DNA of 64,000 nucleotides from Bacteroidia bacterium (GTDB lineage: Bacteria > Bacteroidota > Bacteroidia > J057), in the NCBI GenBank assembly GCA_041391665.1, contig JAWKNO010000003.1:1798001-1862000 (forward strand). The letters run 5' to 3'. The notes beneath the pieces were generated by a model. It was not told the DNA's origin. It did not search any database and was given only the letters and a program-made list of their open reading frames with translations. This document shows positions 8,871 through 18,463 of this stretch, one piece after another; the stretch's first letter is position 1; each line of letters begins with the position of its first letter. Position numbers and translations under genes: made by a program.

Positions 8871-11800
8871 ATGGAATCAAATCAGAAACCCTGGCAGATT
8901 TTCACAGATACCGGTGGAACCTTTACCGACTGCGTAGCCATTGACCCGGATGGGAAAACCCACCTGGCAAAAGTATTGAGCAGTAGTGCCCTCCGCGGAA
9001 AAATTACAAACAGTGCCTTATCTGGCACCCTGTCGGTCAGTGTAAACTGGGGCGATCATTCCGATATATTCACAGGTTACGAGCTTTTCATTCTGAAATC
9101 GGGACGAATAAAACTTGGGACAATAGCCGCTTCAGACCTGACCCGCGGGTTAATTTACCTAAAAGAACCCCTCACAGAACCCATTCAGCCGGGAACTGAT
9201 TTCGAAATCTCCGCCGGAGAAGAGGCACCTGTACTGGCAACACGCATCGTCACAAAAACCCCGCTTCACCAACCCCTGCCACCAGTAGAAATGCGCATGG
9301 GATCTACAAAAGGTACCAATGCACTCCTCGAAAGAAAAGGCGCCCGTACCGCATTTCTCGTTACACGTGGATTTGGCGACCTACTACTAATCGGCAATCA
9401 GCAAAGACCCGATATTTTTGCCCTCAACATACAAAAACCCCGGCCTTTTTACGATCTGGTAATTGAAGTTGAGGAAAGGATAAATGCGCAGGGAGAAATT
9501 ATACAACAGTTGACAGCCATTGAGTGCGACAGAGTCATCGCCCAATTGAAACAATCAGACTGCAAAGCCATTGCCATTTCCTTTCTCCATAGCTACCGCA
9601 ATTCTGCCCACGAACAAATGATGGCCCAACGTCTGCTTGCGGCGGGGTATTCTTATCTTTCAGTTTCTTCTTCCCTTGCCCCTTCGATCAAGATATTGCC
9701 CCGGGCACAAACTGCCGTTGTCAATGCCTACCTGCATCCGGTCATTGACGATTATCTTTCCCGCGTAAAAACACAAATATTAAATGGATCACTTCACGTG
9801 ATGACCAGCGCAGGAGGGCTGGCCGGAGTGGGACATTTTTTCCCTAAAGACAGCCTGCTAAGTGGGCCGGCAGGCGGAGTAGTTGGTGCGGCAACAGTGG
9901 CAGAAGAGGCCGGTTTCGGGAAAATACTATCTCTTGATATGGGCGGAACCAGTACCGATGTCGCCCGTTATGATGGAAAATTTGAATACCAGTTTGAGTC
10001 GCAGGTAGGCGATGCGCGGTTACTAAGCCCTTCTCTCGCCATAGAAACCGTAGCCGCTGGCGGAGGTTCTGTCTGCCGGTTTGACGGAACGCGCCTGACC
10101 GTAGGGCCCGATAGCGCAGGCGCATTTCCTGGCCCGGCTTGTTATGGAGCCGGCGGCCCGCTGACGATTACCGATGTCAACCTCCTGCTGGGGCGATCTG
10201 ACCCTTCCGGATTTCAAATTCCGGTGAATATACACTCGGCCAGAGAAGCCTTGCTCTTGGTAAAAGGTACAAGCACCCTGTCGGAAGAAGAACTGCTTCG
10301 CGGATTTCTCCGAATTGCCGACGAGCTGATGGCCGGGGCAATCCGCCGTATTTCCGTTAGTCGTGGTTATGATCCCGCAGACTATGCATTGCTTGCATTT
10401 GGCGGAGCAGGGGGCCAACATGCCTGCCATGTTGCAGAAATTCTGGGCATTTCTCAGGCTATCTTACCCTGGTATGCTGGCGTGCTCAGTGCCTGGGGAA
10501 TCGGAAATGCAGTGATCAGCCGGTTTCTTTCCCGCCAGGTGCTCCAACCTTATCGGCCAGACGATCCAACCCTCGAAAAACTGATTGATGAACTAACACA
10601 GGAAACACTGGCTCTTGTAAAAAAAGAAAAACACGGCAATGGAAATCCCGCCATTCGAAGTATCAGTCTTTTTCTCAGGCTGATGGGGCAGGAGCATGCG
10701 CTGGAAGTTCCCTGGGAAGCGGGAAAAGATGCCCGAAACAGATTCCGGAAGGAATATGAGCAGTTATTTGGCCACTGGGTGGACAACCGCACAGTAGAAC
10801 TTGAATCTATCAAGGTAGTTGCTGTTTTGGAGCCACCCCAAAAATCTGACAAAAACACGAATACACTCAAAACCTATTTCCCGCAACCCGATCATAATTT
10901 CCGGGGAATGCCTGTATTTATCAGAGAAAAACTTTTACCCGGCGCAGAAATCTACGGCCCGGCACTACTTACCAGTGTACATAATACGGCAATTGTGGAT
11001 GCAGGCTGGTATTGCAGAATAGATGCAGAACGTCAGGCAATTCTACGGAAAGAGGAATCTTTACAGGCAAATGAACACATCCGCAGCGAACACAGCGCCA
11101 TTCAGCTGGAACTATTCACCAACCGTTTTCGCGCAGTTGCCGATGAAATGGGAGCAGTGCTGGAGCGCACCAGTTTTTCTGTGAATGTCAGGGAGCGACT
11201 GGACTTTTCCTGTGCCCTGCTGGATGCTTCCGGCGAATTGATTGTCAATGCGCCACATATACCTGTTCATCTGGGCAGTCTCGGGGTATGTGTGCGGAAG
11301 GTCCGGGCATCCATAGCTATCGCCCCGGGAGACATCGTGATTACCAATCATCCCGGATTTGGGGGATCACACTTGCCAGATATTACGCTGATAAGCGGCG
11401 TATTTGACGATCAGAAAACGTGCATAGGTTATGTAGCCAACCGCGCCCACCACGCAGAACTCGGCGGCAAACGTCCCGGATCCATGCCACCAGATGCGAC
11501 CCGGCTTGTAGAGGAAGGGGTGGTGATAGCCCCCATGTATCTGGTGAAAGCGGGTATTCCCCAATGGGAAGCAATCACTGCTCAATTGACGCAGGCCGTA
11601 TGGCCTACGCGTTCTCCTCAGGAAAACCTCGCAGACCTCAACGGCGGTCTGGCATCTATATATGCAGGAATCAATGGGTTGCAGCAGCTTTGCCGTGAAT
11701 TTGGCCCGGAGAACGTCCGTACCTATATGCAAAAAGTCAAAGACTATGCAGCAACAGCCCTTTCCCGAAAAATACGCACCTTACCTCAGGGCATATTTTC

Positions 11801-12629
11801 AGCCAAAGAATACCTCGACGATGGCTCACCGCTGGCTGTTGAAGTAACGGTTGATAAAGATCAGGTCGCAATTTCTTTTGCAGGAAGCGCTGCCGTTCAC
11901 CCCGGAAATTTGAATGCCAACACAGCCATTGTGCAAAGCGCAGTCATCTATGTACTTCGGTTGATTCTGGATGAAGCGATTCCATTGAATGAAGGATTGA
12001 TGCAGCGCGTCAGCATGTTTATACCCGAAGGGATATTAAACCCACCTTTCCCGGAAGCCCCCGGAGAATGTCCGGCAGTGGTAGGGGGGAATGTGGAGAC
12101 CAGCCAGCGGCTGGTAGATACGCTGATCAAAGCTTTTGGCCTTGCAGCTTGCAGTCAGGGAACGATGAACAACCTGCTTTTCGGAAATGATAGCTTCGGA
12201 TATTATGAAACCATTTGCGGAGGAACGGGAGCGGGTAATGGTTTCCATGGGGCAGACGCTGTGCACCAACACATGACCAATACCCGAATTACCGATCCGG
12301 AGATATTGGAATTTCGTTACCCCGTCGTACTCGAAAGATTTGCAATCCGCCAGGAATCCGGAGGAAAAGGCCAATGGCAGGGAGGCAATGGTGTCATTCG
12401 GGAAATCAGATTTCTCGCCCCCGTTTCACTTACCTTTTTGTCTCAACACCGAAAAGAAGCGCCTTATGGTATGGCAGGTGGGTACTCTGGTAAATGCGGC
12501 AGGCAATGGGTCATAAGAAAAGGCGGTGAGATAGAATTATTGGAAGGGGCAGACGGAATTTTTATTAATCCCGGTGATATTTTTGTAACAGAAACCCCGG
12601 GCGGCGGCGGGTACGGGCGTTATAGATGA
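8871..12629 (+). CDS. 5-oxoprolinase / hydantoinase A-B fusion
   Basis: ATP-dependent opening of 5-oxoproline (or a hydantoin-like ring) to the amino acid, cytoplasmic. The 1252 residues match the length of the fused eukaryotic-type enzyme (about 1290). The HyuA half (about 10-710) carries the actin-like phosphate motif TDTGGTFTDCVA at the start, GSTKGTNALLERKG, and SLDMGGTSTDVA. The HyuB half (about 745-1250) has NVRERLDFSCALLD, DIVITNHPGFGGSHLPD and a glycine-rich C-terminus (ETPGGGGYGRY). Many bacteria encode the halves as separate genes. The exact substrate cannot be told from sequence. A terminator lies about 180 bases downstream. Confidence 0.88.
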   Translation: MESNQKPWQIFTDTGGTFTDCVAIDPDGKTHLAKVLSSSALRGKITNSALSGTLSVSVNWGDHSDIFTGYELFILKSGRIKLGTIAASDLTRGLIYLKEPLTEPIQPGTDFEISAGEEAPVLATRIVTKTPLHQPLPPVEMRMGSTKGTNALLERKGARTAFLVTRGFGDLLLIGNQQRPDIFALNIQKPRPFYDLVIEVEERINAQGEIIQQLTAIECDRVIAQLKQSDCKAIAISFLHSYRNSAHEQMMAQRLLAAGYSYLSVSSSLAPSIKILPRAQTAVVNAYLHPVIDDYLSRVKTQILNGSLHVMTSAGGLAGVGHFFPKDSLLSGPAGGVVGAATVAEEAGFGKILSLDMGGTSTDVARYDGKFEYQFESQVGDARLLSPSLAIETVAAGGGSVCRFDGTRLTVGPDSAGAFPGPACYGAGGPLTITDVNLLLGRSDPSGFQIPVNIHSAREALLLVKGTSTLSEEELLRGFLRIADELMAGAIRRISVSRGYDPADYALLAFGGAGGQHACHVAEILGISQAILPWYAGVLSAWGIGNAVISRFLSRQVLQPYRPDDPTLEKLIDELTQETLALVKKEKHGNGNPAIRSISLFLRLMGQEHALEVPWEAGKDARNRFRKEYEQLFGHWVDNRTVELESIKVVAVLEPPQKSDKNTNTLKTYFPQPDHNFRGMPVFIREKLLPGAEIYGPALLTSVHNTAIVDAGWYCRIDAERQAILRKEESLQANEHIRSEHSAIQLELFTNRFRAVADEMGAVLERTSFSVNVRERLDFSCALLDASGELIVNAPHIPVHLGSLGVCVRKVRASIAIAPGDIVITNHPGFGGSHLPDITLISGVFDDQKTCIGYVANRAHHAELGGKRPGSMPPDATRLVEEGVVIAPMYLVKAGIPQWEAITAQLTQAVWPTRSPQENLADLNGGLASIYAGINGLQQLCREFGPENVRTYMQKVKDYAATALSRKIRTLPQGIFSAKEYLDDGSPLAVEVTVDKDQVAISFAGSAAVHPGNLNANTAIVQSAVIYVLRLILDEAIPLNEGLMQRVSMFIPEGILNPPFPEAPGECPAVVGGNVETSQRLVDTLIKAFGLAACSQGTMNNLLFGNDSFGYYETICGGTGAGNGFHGADAVHQHMTNTRITDPEILEFRYPVVLERFAIRQESGGKGQWQGGNGVIREIRFLAPVSLTFLSQHRKEAPYGMAGGYSGKCGRQWVIRKGGEIELLEGADGIFINPGDIFVTETPGGGGYGRYR

Positions 12630-12811
12630 GCGGAAGATCGAGAGATTATTTCTGCGAATATGCCCTGATACGCAAATAACAAGGGGTACAGGCTGATTAT
12701 TTCGCGTTTGGTTATGTTATATTTGAGATTGATACGATTTGGGAACTTTCCACTGCCCGCATATCTTTGATACATCTTATTAGGCATTACGCCAGATACA
12801 GAAGCTAGGGG

Positions 12812-12854
12812 TTAGGGTTGACTCTCCCTATGGGATAGAGTCCCCTAATTTTTT
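12812..12854 (+). terminator. Rho-independent terminator
   Basis: TTAGGG and GACTCT (12812-12825) pair with AGAGTC and CCCTAA (12837-12848), leaving a 2-base bulge and an 11-base loop, followed by six T. It terminates the oxoprolinase transcript and/or a small RNA. Confidence 0.75.
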
Positions 12855-12882
12855 AAAAGGAATTCCTTCCAAAAGATTCAAA

Positions 12883-12912
12883 AAAAAACCAGTCTTTTCA
12901 GGCTGGTTTTTT
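12883..12912 (-). terminator. Bidirectional terminator (mainly for the sigma/anti-sigma operon)
   Basis: AAAACCAGTC pairs with GGCTGGTTTT around a 6-base loop, flanked by A and T runs on both sides. On the minus strand it lies about 55 bases after the stop of the barrel-domain gene and ends in a long T run. Confidence 0.8.
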
Positions 12913-12965
12913 CTTTTCTCAACAAAGATTTGTTGAGCATTATCTTATCAAATGGTTAGCTACAA

Positions 12966-14717
12966 TCAGTTTTTGTGTTTACTGAGGTTGTACATGAAAG
13001 AAAGACTGAGCCCTGACGTGTAGAGCTGCTTTTCAAACCCTCTGGCACCAGACCCTTTGGTCCGCTGGACATTCATCTGGAAGTAAGGCTCCACCTGAAG
13101 AGCAAAATGGTCGCCAAACTGATACTCCAATCCACCGGCGACATAAATATTCCCTACATACGTATTCAGGCTTCTTTCATCGGTAGGCAGATTTTGCTGG
13201 CGGAGAAGATTTCGGTCTACGCCCTGATTGTCAGGCGACCGGGGATCGTACTCCCAGTAATTTTCTGAAATAGAAACCGTGGTTACAATTCCGGTAAGTG
13301 CGTAGAGATTAAGCGGAGTGGTGGAAGGGAAATTATACCGGATAAGCAGAGGCGCTTCAATCATTTTAAGGTTAGCATCTACGGCACGATCAAACCGTTG
13401 TGGCGCAAATATCTGATATTCAAACCGGAACTGTTTCATGCTGTAATGAATGCCGGAAACAACGCTCCAGTTATCATTAATGAGAAATTCCAAACGGGTA
13501 CCAGCCATAAAACCTGTTTCCGGGCGATTGCTAAGTTCCGCCTTCGTACGTGTTTGTCCACCATAAACGCCAACCCGAATACCCGGCTCAGGGCGTATTT
13601 TTTGAACTGGTTCCGTAGAATAATCAGGTAAAGTATGAAGCGGAGCTAACGTCTGAATATCAGGAGCGTCAAATCCATCAATCATTGAGATCAATGGAAT
13701 TTCTGTTGTGGTGTGATCAGTATTTTTAGCTTGAGATGCTGAATGCTCAAAATTGCCGGGAAACATTTCCTCATACACAGGTCTCATTGGAATAATTATA
13801 CCCGAATTGTCAGAAGAAATTTCAGAAGAATTGCCATTGGTTTTTGCCGGGGTTTTAGAAGAAGAGTTTACCGGAGTTATCTGTTTATTGGTCAAAAGAT
13901 CATGACCAGGAAGCTCATGTGGTTGCCATTGACCAGAAAATGATTCAGACATTGCTTTTCCATTTTCAGGCTGGAACACAGGCGCATGATATTCTACAAA
14001 AGATTTTTCCGGGCGGGAGAGATTGTGAATTTCACCCGACCATAGAGAAGTCAAAAAAAGAAGTGCGATAACAGATGCGGCGGAGATATAATTTTTCCAG
14101 TTAGCATACCATGCAGGTTCGGCCAGCCCCTCGGAGATAGCTGCCTGATTGAGTATTGCGGCCATGTGGCGCCAGTCTTTTCTGGAAAAGGAGAAGATAA
14201 AATTGCCCAGGCTATGTCGTATTGCCTGATCAAATGGAGCAGAAAGCCTGTCGGAGAGATCGTGCCAGTCGGAAGGGTTGTAGGGTACCTGGTAATCAGC
14301 CAGTGCTTCGCGCACAGAAGCATCGAAAGGAGATTCATCGAGGTCTGCGGCCAGTATGTTCCAGTCAGCATCCACAAAAGGGAGAGAAAGACCTTCAAGC
14401 TTTTGGGCAACGGAAAAATCGAAGGCACCCTCTTCAAGGGCCAATTCCATTTCCTCCCAATCCTGAGGGATGGGGGTTTCCAGAAGCGTAGAGAGTTTTT
14501 CTCTGATTTTCAGATCAAAATCATTGGGAATTAATTCCACAAAAACCTCCTCTCCGGCAGCAAGTACTGTCGTAGAGTCTTCAATAGAAGACTGTTCAAA
14601 CAATTCATCACTCTGATCCAGGTCAAACTCCATCTCCTCCCAATCCGATGGATCGAAAGGAACCTCCAGGCCATGGAGTTTTTCCCAAATGAGCTTATCA
14701 AAGTAAAAATCACGCAT
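12966..14717 (-). CDS. Putative anti-sigma protein: five 'DW' repeats, one TM helix, outer-membrane barrel domain
   Basis: The 583-residue product is encoded directly after an ECF sigma factor, overlapping it by eight bases, so it is the presumed regulator of that sigma factor. Residues 1-190 hold five ~30-residue repeats with the pattern F/L-D..[IV]R.xLxx..P[FY]xxxDWxxM, the Asp-Trp pair lying near 25, 86, 118, 150 and 181. A single hydrophobic helix follows (about 209-227). Residues 228-370 are a low-complexity periplasmic linker, and about 385-583 alternate like an outer-membrane beta-barrel (GIRVGVYGGQ, GLEYQFGDHFALQVEPYF). There is no signal peptide, so the repeats should be cytoplasmic. 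No ZAS zinc motif of classical anti-sigma factors is present. Confidence is high for the architecture, moderate for the function. Confidence 0.7.
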   Translation of the reverse strand: MRDFYFDKLIWEKLHGLEVPFDPSDWEEMEFDLDQSDELFEQSSIEDSTTVLAAGEEVFVELIPNDFDLKIREKLSTLLETPIPQDWEEMELALEEGAFDFSVAQKLEGLSLPFVDADWNILAADLDESPFDASVREALADYQVPYNPSDWHDLSDRLSAPFDQAIRHSLGNFIFSFSRKDWRHMAAILNQAAISEGLAEPAWYANWKNYISAASVIALLFLTSLWSGEIHNLSRPEKSFVEYHAPVFQPENGKAMSESFSGQWQPHELPGHDLLTNKQITPVNSSSKTPAKTNGNSSEISSDNSGIIIPMRPVYEEMFPGNFEHSASQAKNTDHTTTEIPLISMIDGFDAPDIQTLAPLHTLPDYSTEPVQKIRPEPGIRVGVYGGQTRTKAELSNRPETGFMAGTRLEFLINDNWSVVSGIHYSMKQFRFEYQIFAPQRFDRAVDANLKMIEAPLLIRYNFPSTTPLNLYALTGIVTTVSISENYWEYDPRSPDNQGVDRNLLRQQNLPTDERSLNTYVGNIYVAGGLEYQFGDHFALQVEPYFQMNVQRTKGSGARGFEKQLYTSGLSLSFMYNLSKHKN

Positions 14718-15303
14718 AGTTGTCGCCTTCCGCTCTTCGCACGATCCTCGATTTGAGGACCATTTGCTGAAGTTTTGCCCTGGCTTTTGCTAAGTTTGAT
14801 TTGGATGTTCCTTCGCTTATACCTAGTAAATCTCCAACTTCCTTATGAGAATACCCTTCAACTACATACAGGTTAAATACCGTCCTGTAAGCAGGGGAAA
14901 GTTTTTGCACCATACCCAGAATTTCTTCCGCACTAAGATCACCCACCACATCCTGAGAATCTGCTTCATGTACAGCCTGATTAATTTCTACCAGATTCGG
15001 CCGTTTGGCTGTCTTCCGATAATGGTCAATCGCTGTGTTAATCATGATACGCCTGATCCATGCGCCAAGATTTGTACCACGATTAAATTTTTTCAAATTT
15101 TTAAAGACCTTCATAAACGCCTCATGAAGCACATCACGTGCTTCTTCCCTGTCATTGGTGTAGCGCATACAAACGACCATCATGCTGCCGTAAAATTGCT
15201 CATACAGCAGTTTCTGATATTTGCGACCACCATTGAGACAACCATCAATTATCTCATCCTCGTGATAATCTTTAAATCTCATTTTATCTTGGTACTTCAT
15301 CAA
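14710..15303 (-). CDS. ECF-type RNA polymerase sigma factor
   Basis: Alternative sigma-70 family factor of the extracytoplasmic-function type, 197 residues. Region 2 is recognisable (LYEQFYGSMMVVCMRY, DVLHEAFMKVFKNL, GAWIRRIMINTAIDHYR). Region 4 supplies a helix-turn-helix (LSPAYRTVFNLYVVEGYSHKE, then LLGISEGTSKSNLAKARAKL). The start at 15303 (MMKYQDK) is used; the second Met or MRFKDY would shorten it slightly. The stop overlaps the ATG of the repeat/barrel gene by eight bases (ATGCGTGA), the usual coupling of a sigma factor with its regulator. Its regulon is not visible; autoregulation of the operon is the usual pattern. Confidence 0.93.
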   Translation of the reverse strand: MMKYQDKMRFKDYHEDEIIDGCLNGGRKYQKLLYEQFYGSMMVVCMRYTNDREEARDVLHEAFMKVFKNLKKFNRGTNLGAWIRRIMINTAIDHYRKTAKRPNLVEINQAVHEADSQDVVGDLSAEEILGMVQKLSPAYRTVFNLYVVEGYSHKEVGDLLGISEGTSKSNLAKARAKLQQMVLKSRIVRRAEGDNYA

Positions 15304-15632
15304 CGCTAACCTTTTATAAGGGGTTGCTTAACCAGGAAAAAACCCTACCGCACATATTCCCTTTGTATAGTTAAGAAATAAATTTTATAAAAGAAAGACC
15401 ATCAATTTCCCACTAAGATATATCAGAAGAAGAAAGATTTAGTTAACTTTGGTTTCCTGAACTGGCAAAATGATTTTCCAGATTCACAGGTTGGGTTAGT
15501 TTTATTCATCTTTATTTGTTAAATTAACTTTGAATGAACAACCGATGAACCGGTGTTCAACACAGACTTTATATTCGTCTGGGAAACTCCCGGTTTTTCA
15601 AGATAAACAAGTAAGAAAACAGATTCAAAACG
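15304..15632. promoter_or_regulatory. Divergent intergenic region upstream of the ECF sigma operon and recQ
   Basis: These 329 AT-rich bases separate two divergent genes and must hold both promoters. TAACTTTG occurs twice on the plus strand (15444-15451 and 15525-15532), each matching TAnnTTTG. The second is the better candidate for recQ, about 100 bases before its start, but neither has a clear -33 element. No ORF or strong hairpin is seen. Confidence 0.35.
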
Positions 15633-17828
15633 GTGAACGAGCATACGGCGATTACACAGGATACAGAGTTATCTCAGGCCTTAAAAAGGTATTTTGGATA
15701 TGATTCATTCAGGGGAAAACAGGAAGTCGTGATCCGGAATGTGATGGCAAAGAAAAATACTTTTGTCATCATGCCTACCGGAGCGGGAAAGTCTCTTTGT
15801 TATCAGCTCCCTGCTGTGATTATGGAAGGGACGGCATTGGTCATCTCTCCTCTGATTGCCTTAATGAAAAATCAGGTCGATCAATTGCAGGCCTTCGGTA
15901 TTGAAGCTGGCTTTCTGAACAGCAGCATGTCCCGGGCAGATTATGATGCGGTAAAACAAAAAGTACTCAGCCGCACGCTCAAATTATTGTATGTAGCGCC
16001 TGAATCTCTGGTCAAAGACGAGTTCATCGAATTCCTCCGTCAGGCGCATGTAAGTTTTATGGCGGTGGATGAAGCTCACTGTATCTCCGAATGGGGCCAT
16101 GATTTCCGTCCGGAATACCGACGCATCCGCGAAATGCTGCTTCAACTTGGCTCGGTGCCCGTAGTGGCGCTCACTGCCACGGCAACGCCTAAAGTTCGTC
16201 AGGACATCATTCAAAACCTTCATATTGAAGGGGCAGATGTATTCCTGACCAGCTTCAACCGGGAAAACCTCTATTACGAAATTCGTCCGAAGGTCAGTCC
16301 TACGCATGCGACTACGGAAATCATTAAATATGTAAAACAAAATGCCGGAAAGTCGGGCATTATATACTGCCTTAGCCGCAGAAAAGTAGAGGAAAATGCC
16401 GAAATCCTGAATGTGAACGGTATCAAAGCCGTGCCTTATCATGCAGGTCTCGATTCTGCTACCCGTACCAAACACCAGGATATGTTCCTCAATGAGGATG
16501 TTCAGGTCGTTGTCGCTACCATTGCTTTTGGAATGGGAATCGATAAACCGGACGTACGGTATGTCATCCACTACGATGTACCCAAAAGTATCGAAAGTTA
16601 CTATCAGGAAACCGGCAGAGCAGGGCGCGACGGTCTGGAAGGCAACTGTATTCTGTTTTACGACTTCAATGATATCGTGAAGCTGGAGAAGTTTATGAAA
16701 GATAAACCTGTAAGTGAACGGGAATCGGGAAAACATCTCCTGTATGAAATGGCTGCCTTCGCCGAGTCTGGTACCTGTCGCCGCAAAATGATGCTCCACT
16801 ACTTTGGAGAAACCTACGAACAGGACTCCTGTGGCGTCCTCTGCGACAATTGCCGATACCCCAAAGAAACCTTCTCCGCCGAAAAATACGTCCTCCTCGC
16901 ACTCAACGCAGTCATTGCTGTAAATGAGAAATTTGGCCTCACTCACCTGATTAACCTGATCAGAGGAAGCAACAACCAGCAAATTAATCTTTACGAACAT
17001 GAAAAGCTGGATGTGTACGGAAAAGGAAGTGATCTCGATGAAAAACAATGGAAGTCGATATTTAGTCAACTGATTGTCAATGACTTCCTTCTAAAAGACA
17101 TAGAAGACTACGGGGTAATCAAACTCGCTGAAACCAGCAAGGCGTTTCTGGAAAGCCCTTATCCGGTCAAACTCGTCAAATTTCAGGATTTTGAACAACT
17201 CAAAAGCGCCGCTGTTCCGGTTGAAGACTTCAAAACCTATGATATTATTCTTTTTGACCGTCTCAAAGCGCTCAGAAAAAAAATCGCAAAAGAAAAAGGT
17301 ATTCCTCCTTATGTGATTTTCCAGGATCCCTCGCTCGAAGATATGTCCACCAAATATCCACTTTCGATTGATGAGTTTCAGAATATCACAGGAGTCGGCA
17401 GAGGAAAAGCACAAAAATTTGCCGCACCTTTTATCAAACTCATCAAAGATTACGTTGAAGCAAATGGGATAGAGCGAATGGCTGACGTTGTGGTGAAATC
17501 TACCGCGCGTAAGTCTATGAATAAACTTTTTATTATTCAGCATGTGGATCGACGTACACCACTAAATGAAATTGCCGAACTTAAAGGCATGGAGTTTGGG
17601 GAACTGCTGGAAAATCTTGAGCAAATTGTGTACTCCGGTACAAAACTCAATATCGACTACTATATTGAAGACAGGGTTGATGAAGAAAAAATCGATGATA
17701 TCTTCGACTACTTTATGTCCTCAGAGACCGACAGCATAGATGATGCGGAAAATGAACTGGGAGGAAAATATGAGCGTGAAGAAATTCAGCTGGTAAGAAT
17801 CAAGTTTATTTCCGAAGTAGGGAATTAG
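15633..17828 (+). CDS. recQ: ATP-dependent DNA helicase RecQ
   Basis: 3'-5' DNA helicase for recombination and fork repair. The GTG at 15633 fits the expected N-terminus. Helicase motifs are complete: Walker A MPTGAGKS, the DEAH box DEAHCISEWGHDFRP, TATATP, and QETGRAGRDG (motif VI). The zinc-binding segment CRRKMMLHYFGE...CGVLCDNC follows. A winged helix, then an HRDC domain (FDRLKALRKKIAKEKGIPPY, about 540-620), come next, and a ~110-residue C-terminal extension ends the 731-residue protein. E. coli RecQ is about 610 residues; the extension is common in Bacteroidota. The next gene starts 27 bases downstream and is probably cotranscribed. Confidence 0.96.
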   Translation: MNEHTAITQDTELSQALKRYFGYDSFRGKQEVVIRNVMAKKNTFVIMPTGAGKSLCYQLPAVIMEGTALVISPLIALMKNQVDQLQAFGIEAGFLNSSMSRADYDAVKQKVLSRTLKLLYVAPESLVKDEFIEFLRQAHVSFMAVDEAHCISEWGHDFRPEYRRIREMLLQLGSVPVVALTATATPKVRQDIIQNLHIEGADVFLTSFNRENLYYEIRPKVSPTHATTEIIKYVKQNAGKSGIIYCLSRRKVEENAEILNVNGIKAVPYHAGLDSATRTKHQDMFLNEDVQVVVATIAFGMGIDKPDVRYVIHYDVPKSIESYYQETGRAGRDGLEGNCILFYDFNDIVKLEKFMKDKPVSERESGKHLLYEMAAFAESGTCRRKMMLHYFGETYEQDSCGVLCDNCRYPKETFSAEKYVLLALNAVIAVNEKFGLTHLINLIRGSNNQQINLYEHEKLDVYGKGSDLDEKQWKSIFSQLIVNDFLLKDIEDYGVIKLAETSKAFLESPYPVKLVKFQDFEQLKSAAVPVEDFKTYDIILFDRLKALRKKIAKEKGIPPYVIFQDPSLEDMSTKYPLSIDEFQNITGVGRGKAQKFAAPFIKLIKDYVEANGIERMADVVVKSTARKSMNKLFIIQHVDRRTPLNEIAELKGMEFGELLENLEQIVYSGTKLNIDYYIEDRVDEEKIDDIFDYFMSSETDSIDDAENELGGKYEREEIQLVRIKFISEVGN

Positions 17829-17855
17829 CGTATATTTTTATAAAAAATTATCTAA

Positions 17856-18410
17856 ATGGATATCGTTAAAGAATTAGACCAACTGGAAGACAAGTATTAT
17901 GGCGATTGGGAAGAAGATAAAGCTGCCCTGATTGATGCGCTTCGTCCGATTCACCTGAAAGCACGTGAAAATAAAGATACCTTCAACCGGTTTCTCGTCC
18001 AGACCGCAGAGCGGTTTGGCGGTGCTTATATCCCTTTTCTTTTCTGGGAAAAAATTTCAGACTTCCTCGATGCCCCGGAAGAGCGTGTATATATCCACGA
18101 ACTCATCCGCATTTTTATCAGCAGCAATTTTGAAGAGGAAGAGCAAATGCACATGAAACCCCTGCTGGTAACCTATTTTGCCAAGGAAAAAGAGTTTGAA
18201 CTGGGCAAAATCAGAGCGCTTGTCGTGGACAAATCGCACCCATCTGTGAAAGATTATTTCTATAAACTCATGAGTTTTGTTGAAAAAAATCAGCGGGCAA
18301 CAGAAATGTACACGGAGAAGTTTATGCTCCTCAAACATGTACATCCCGATTTCGACTTGCTGAGCATGCCTATCACGCAGCTAAAAGAGAAACTGGAAGG
18401 TGCTTATTAA
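17856..18410 (+). CDS. Conserved-looking helical protein of unknown function
   Basis: A 184-residue soluble protein I do not recognise. It is predicted to be almost all helix, rich in E, K, F and Y, with no signal peptide, membrane helix, cysteine pair or nucleotide-binding motif. Features such as RFGGAYIPFLFWEKISDFL and YIHELIRIFISSNFEEEE suggest a helical-repeat (HEAT-like) scaffold, but this is only an impression. It begins 27 bases after recQ and is closed by a perfect terminator, so the two genes form one transcription unit. A helper role in DNA repair is possible only by association. Confidence 0.7.
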   Translation: MDIVKELDQLEDKYYGDWEEDKAALIDALRPIHLKARENKDTFNRFLVQTAERFGGAYIPFLFWEKISDFLDAPEERVYIHELIRIFISSNFEEEEQMHMKPLLVTYFAKEKEFELGKIRALVVDKSHPSVKDYFYKLMSFVEKNQRATEMYTEKFMLLKHVHPDFDLLSMPITQLKEKLEGAY

Positions 18411-18428
18411 GAAGCATATAGGTAACTA

Positions 18429-18463
18429 CCAAAAAGCCGGCTGAGTCTCAGCCGGCTTTTTGG
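18429..18463 (+). terminator. Perfect 17-bp inverted repeat terminator
   Basis: CCAAAAAGCCGGCTGAG is repeated in inverse orientation after a single central T, with T/A runs inside the arms. It lies 18 bases after the stop of the helical protein and could act in both directions. Confidence 0.85.

Larger units (their letters stand above)
12630..12965. other. Intergenic region with two terminators and a possible small-RNA gene
   Basis: These 336 bases between convergent genes hold no credible ORF. A TATATTTG element at 12718-12725 matches the Bacteroidota -7 consensus, and the next structure is the hairpin terminator at 12812-12854. A transcript from about 12732 to 12854 (roughly 120 nt) is therefore possible. 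No known RNA family is recognised in it. Confidence 0.4.

Noticed and set aside
15984..17069. 361-codon minus-strand ORF
   Set aside because: Shadow of recQ, whose plus-strand frame carries all helicase motifs.
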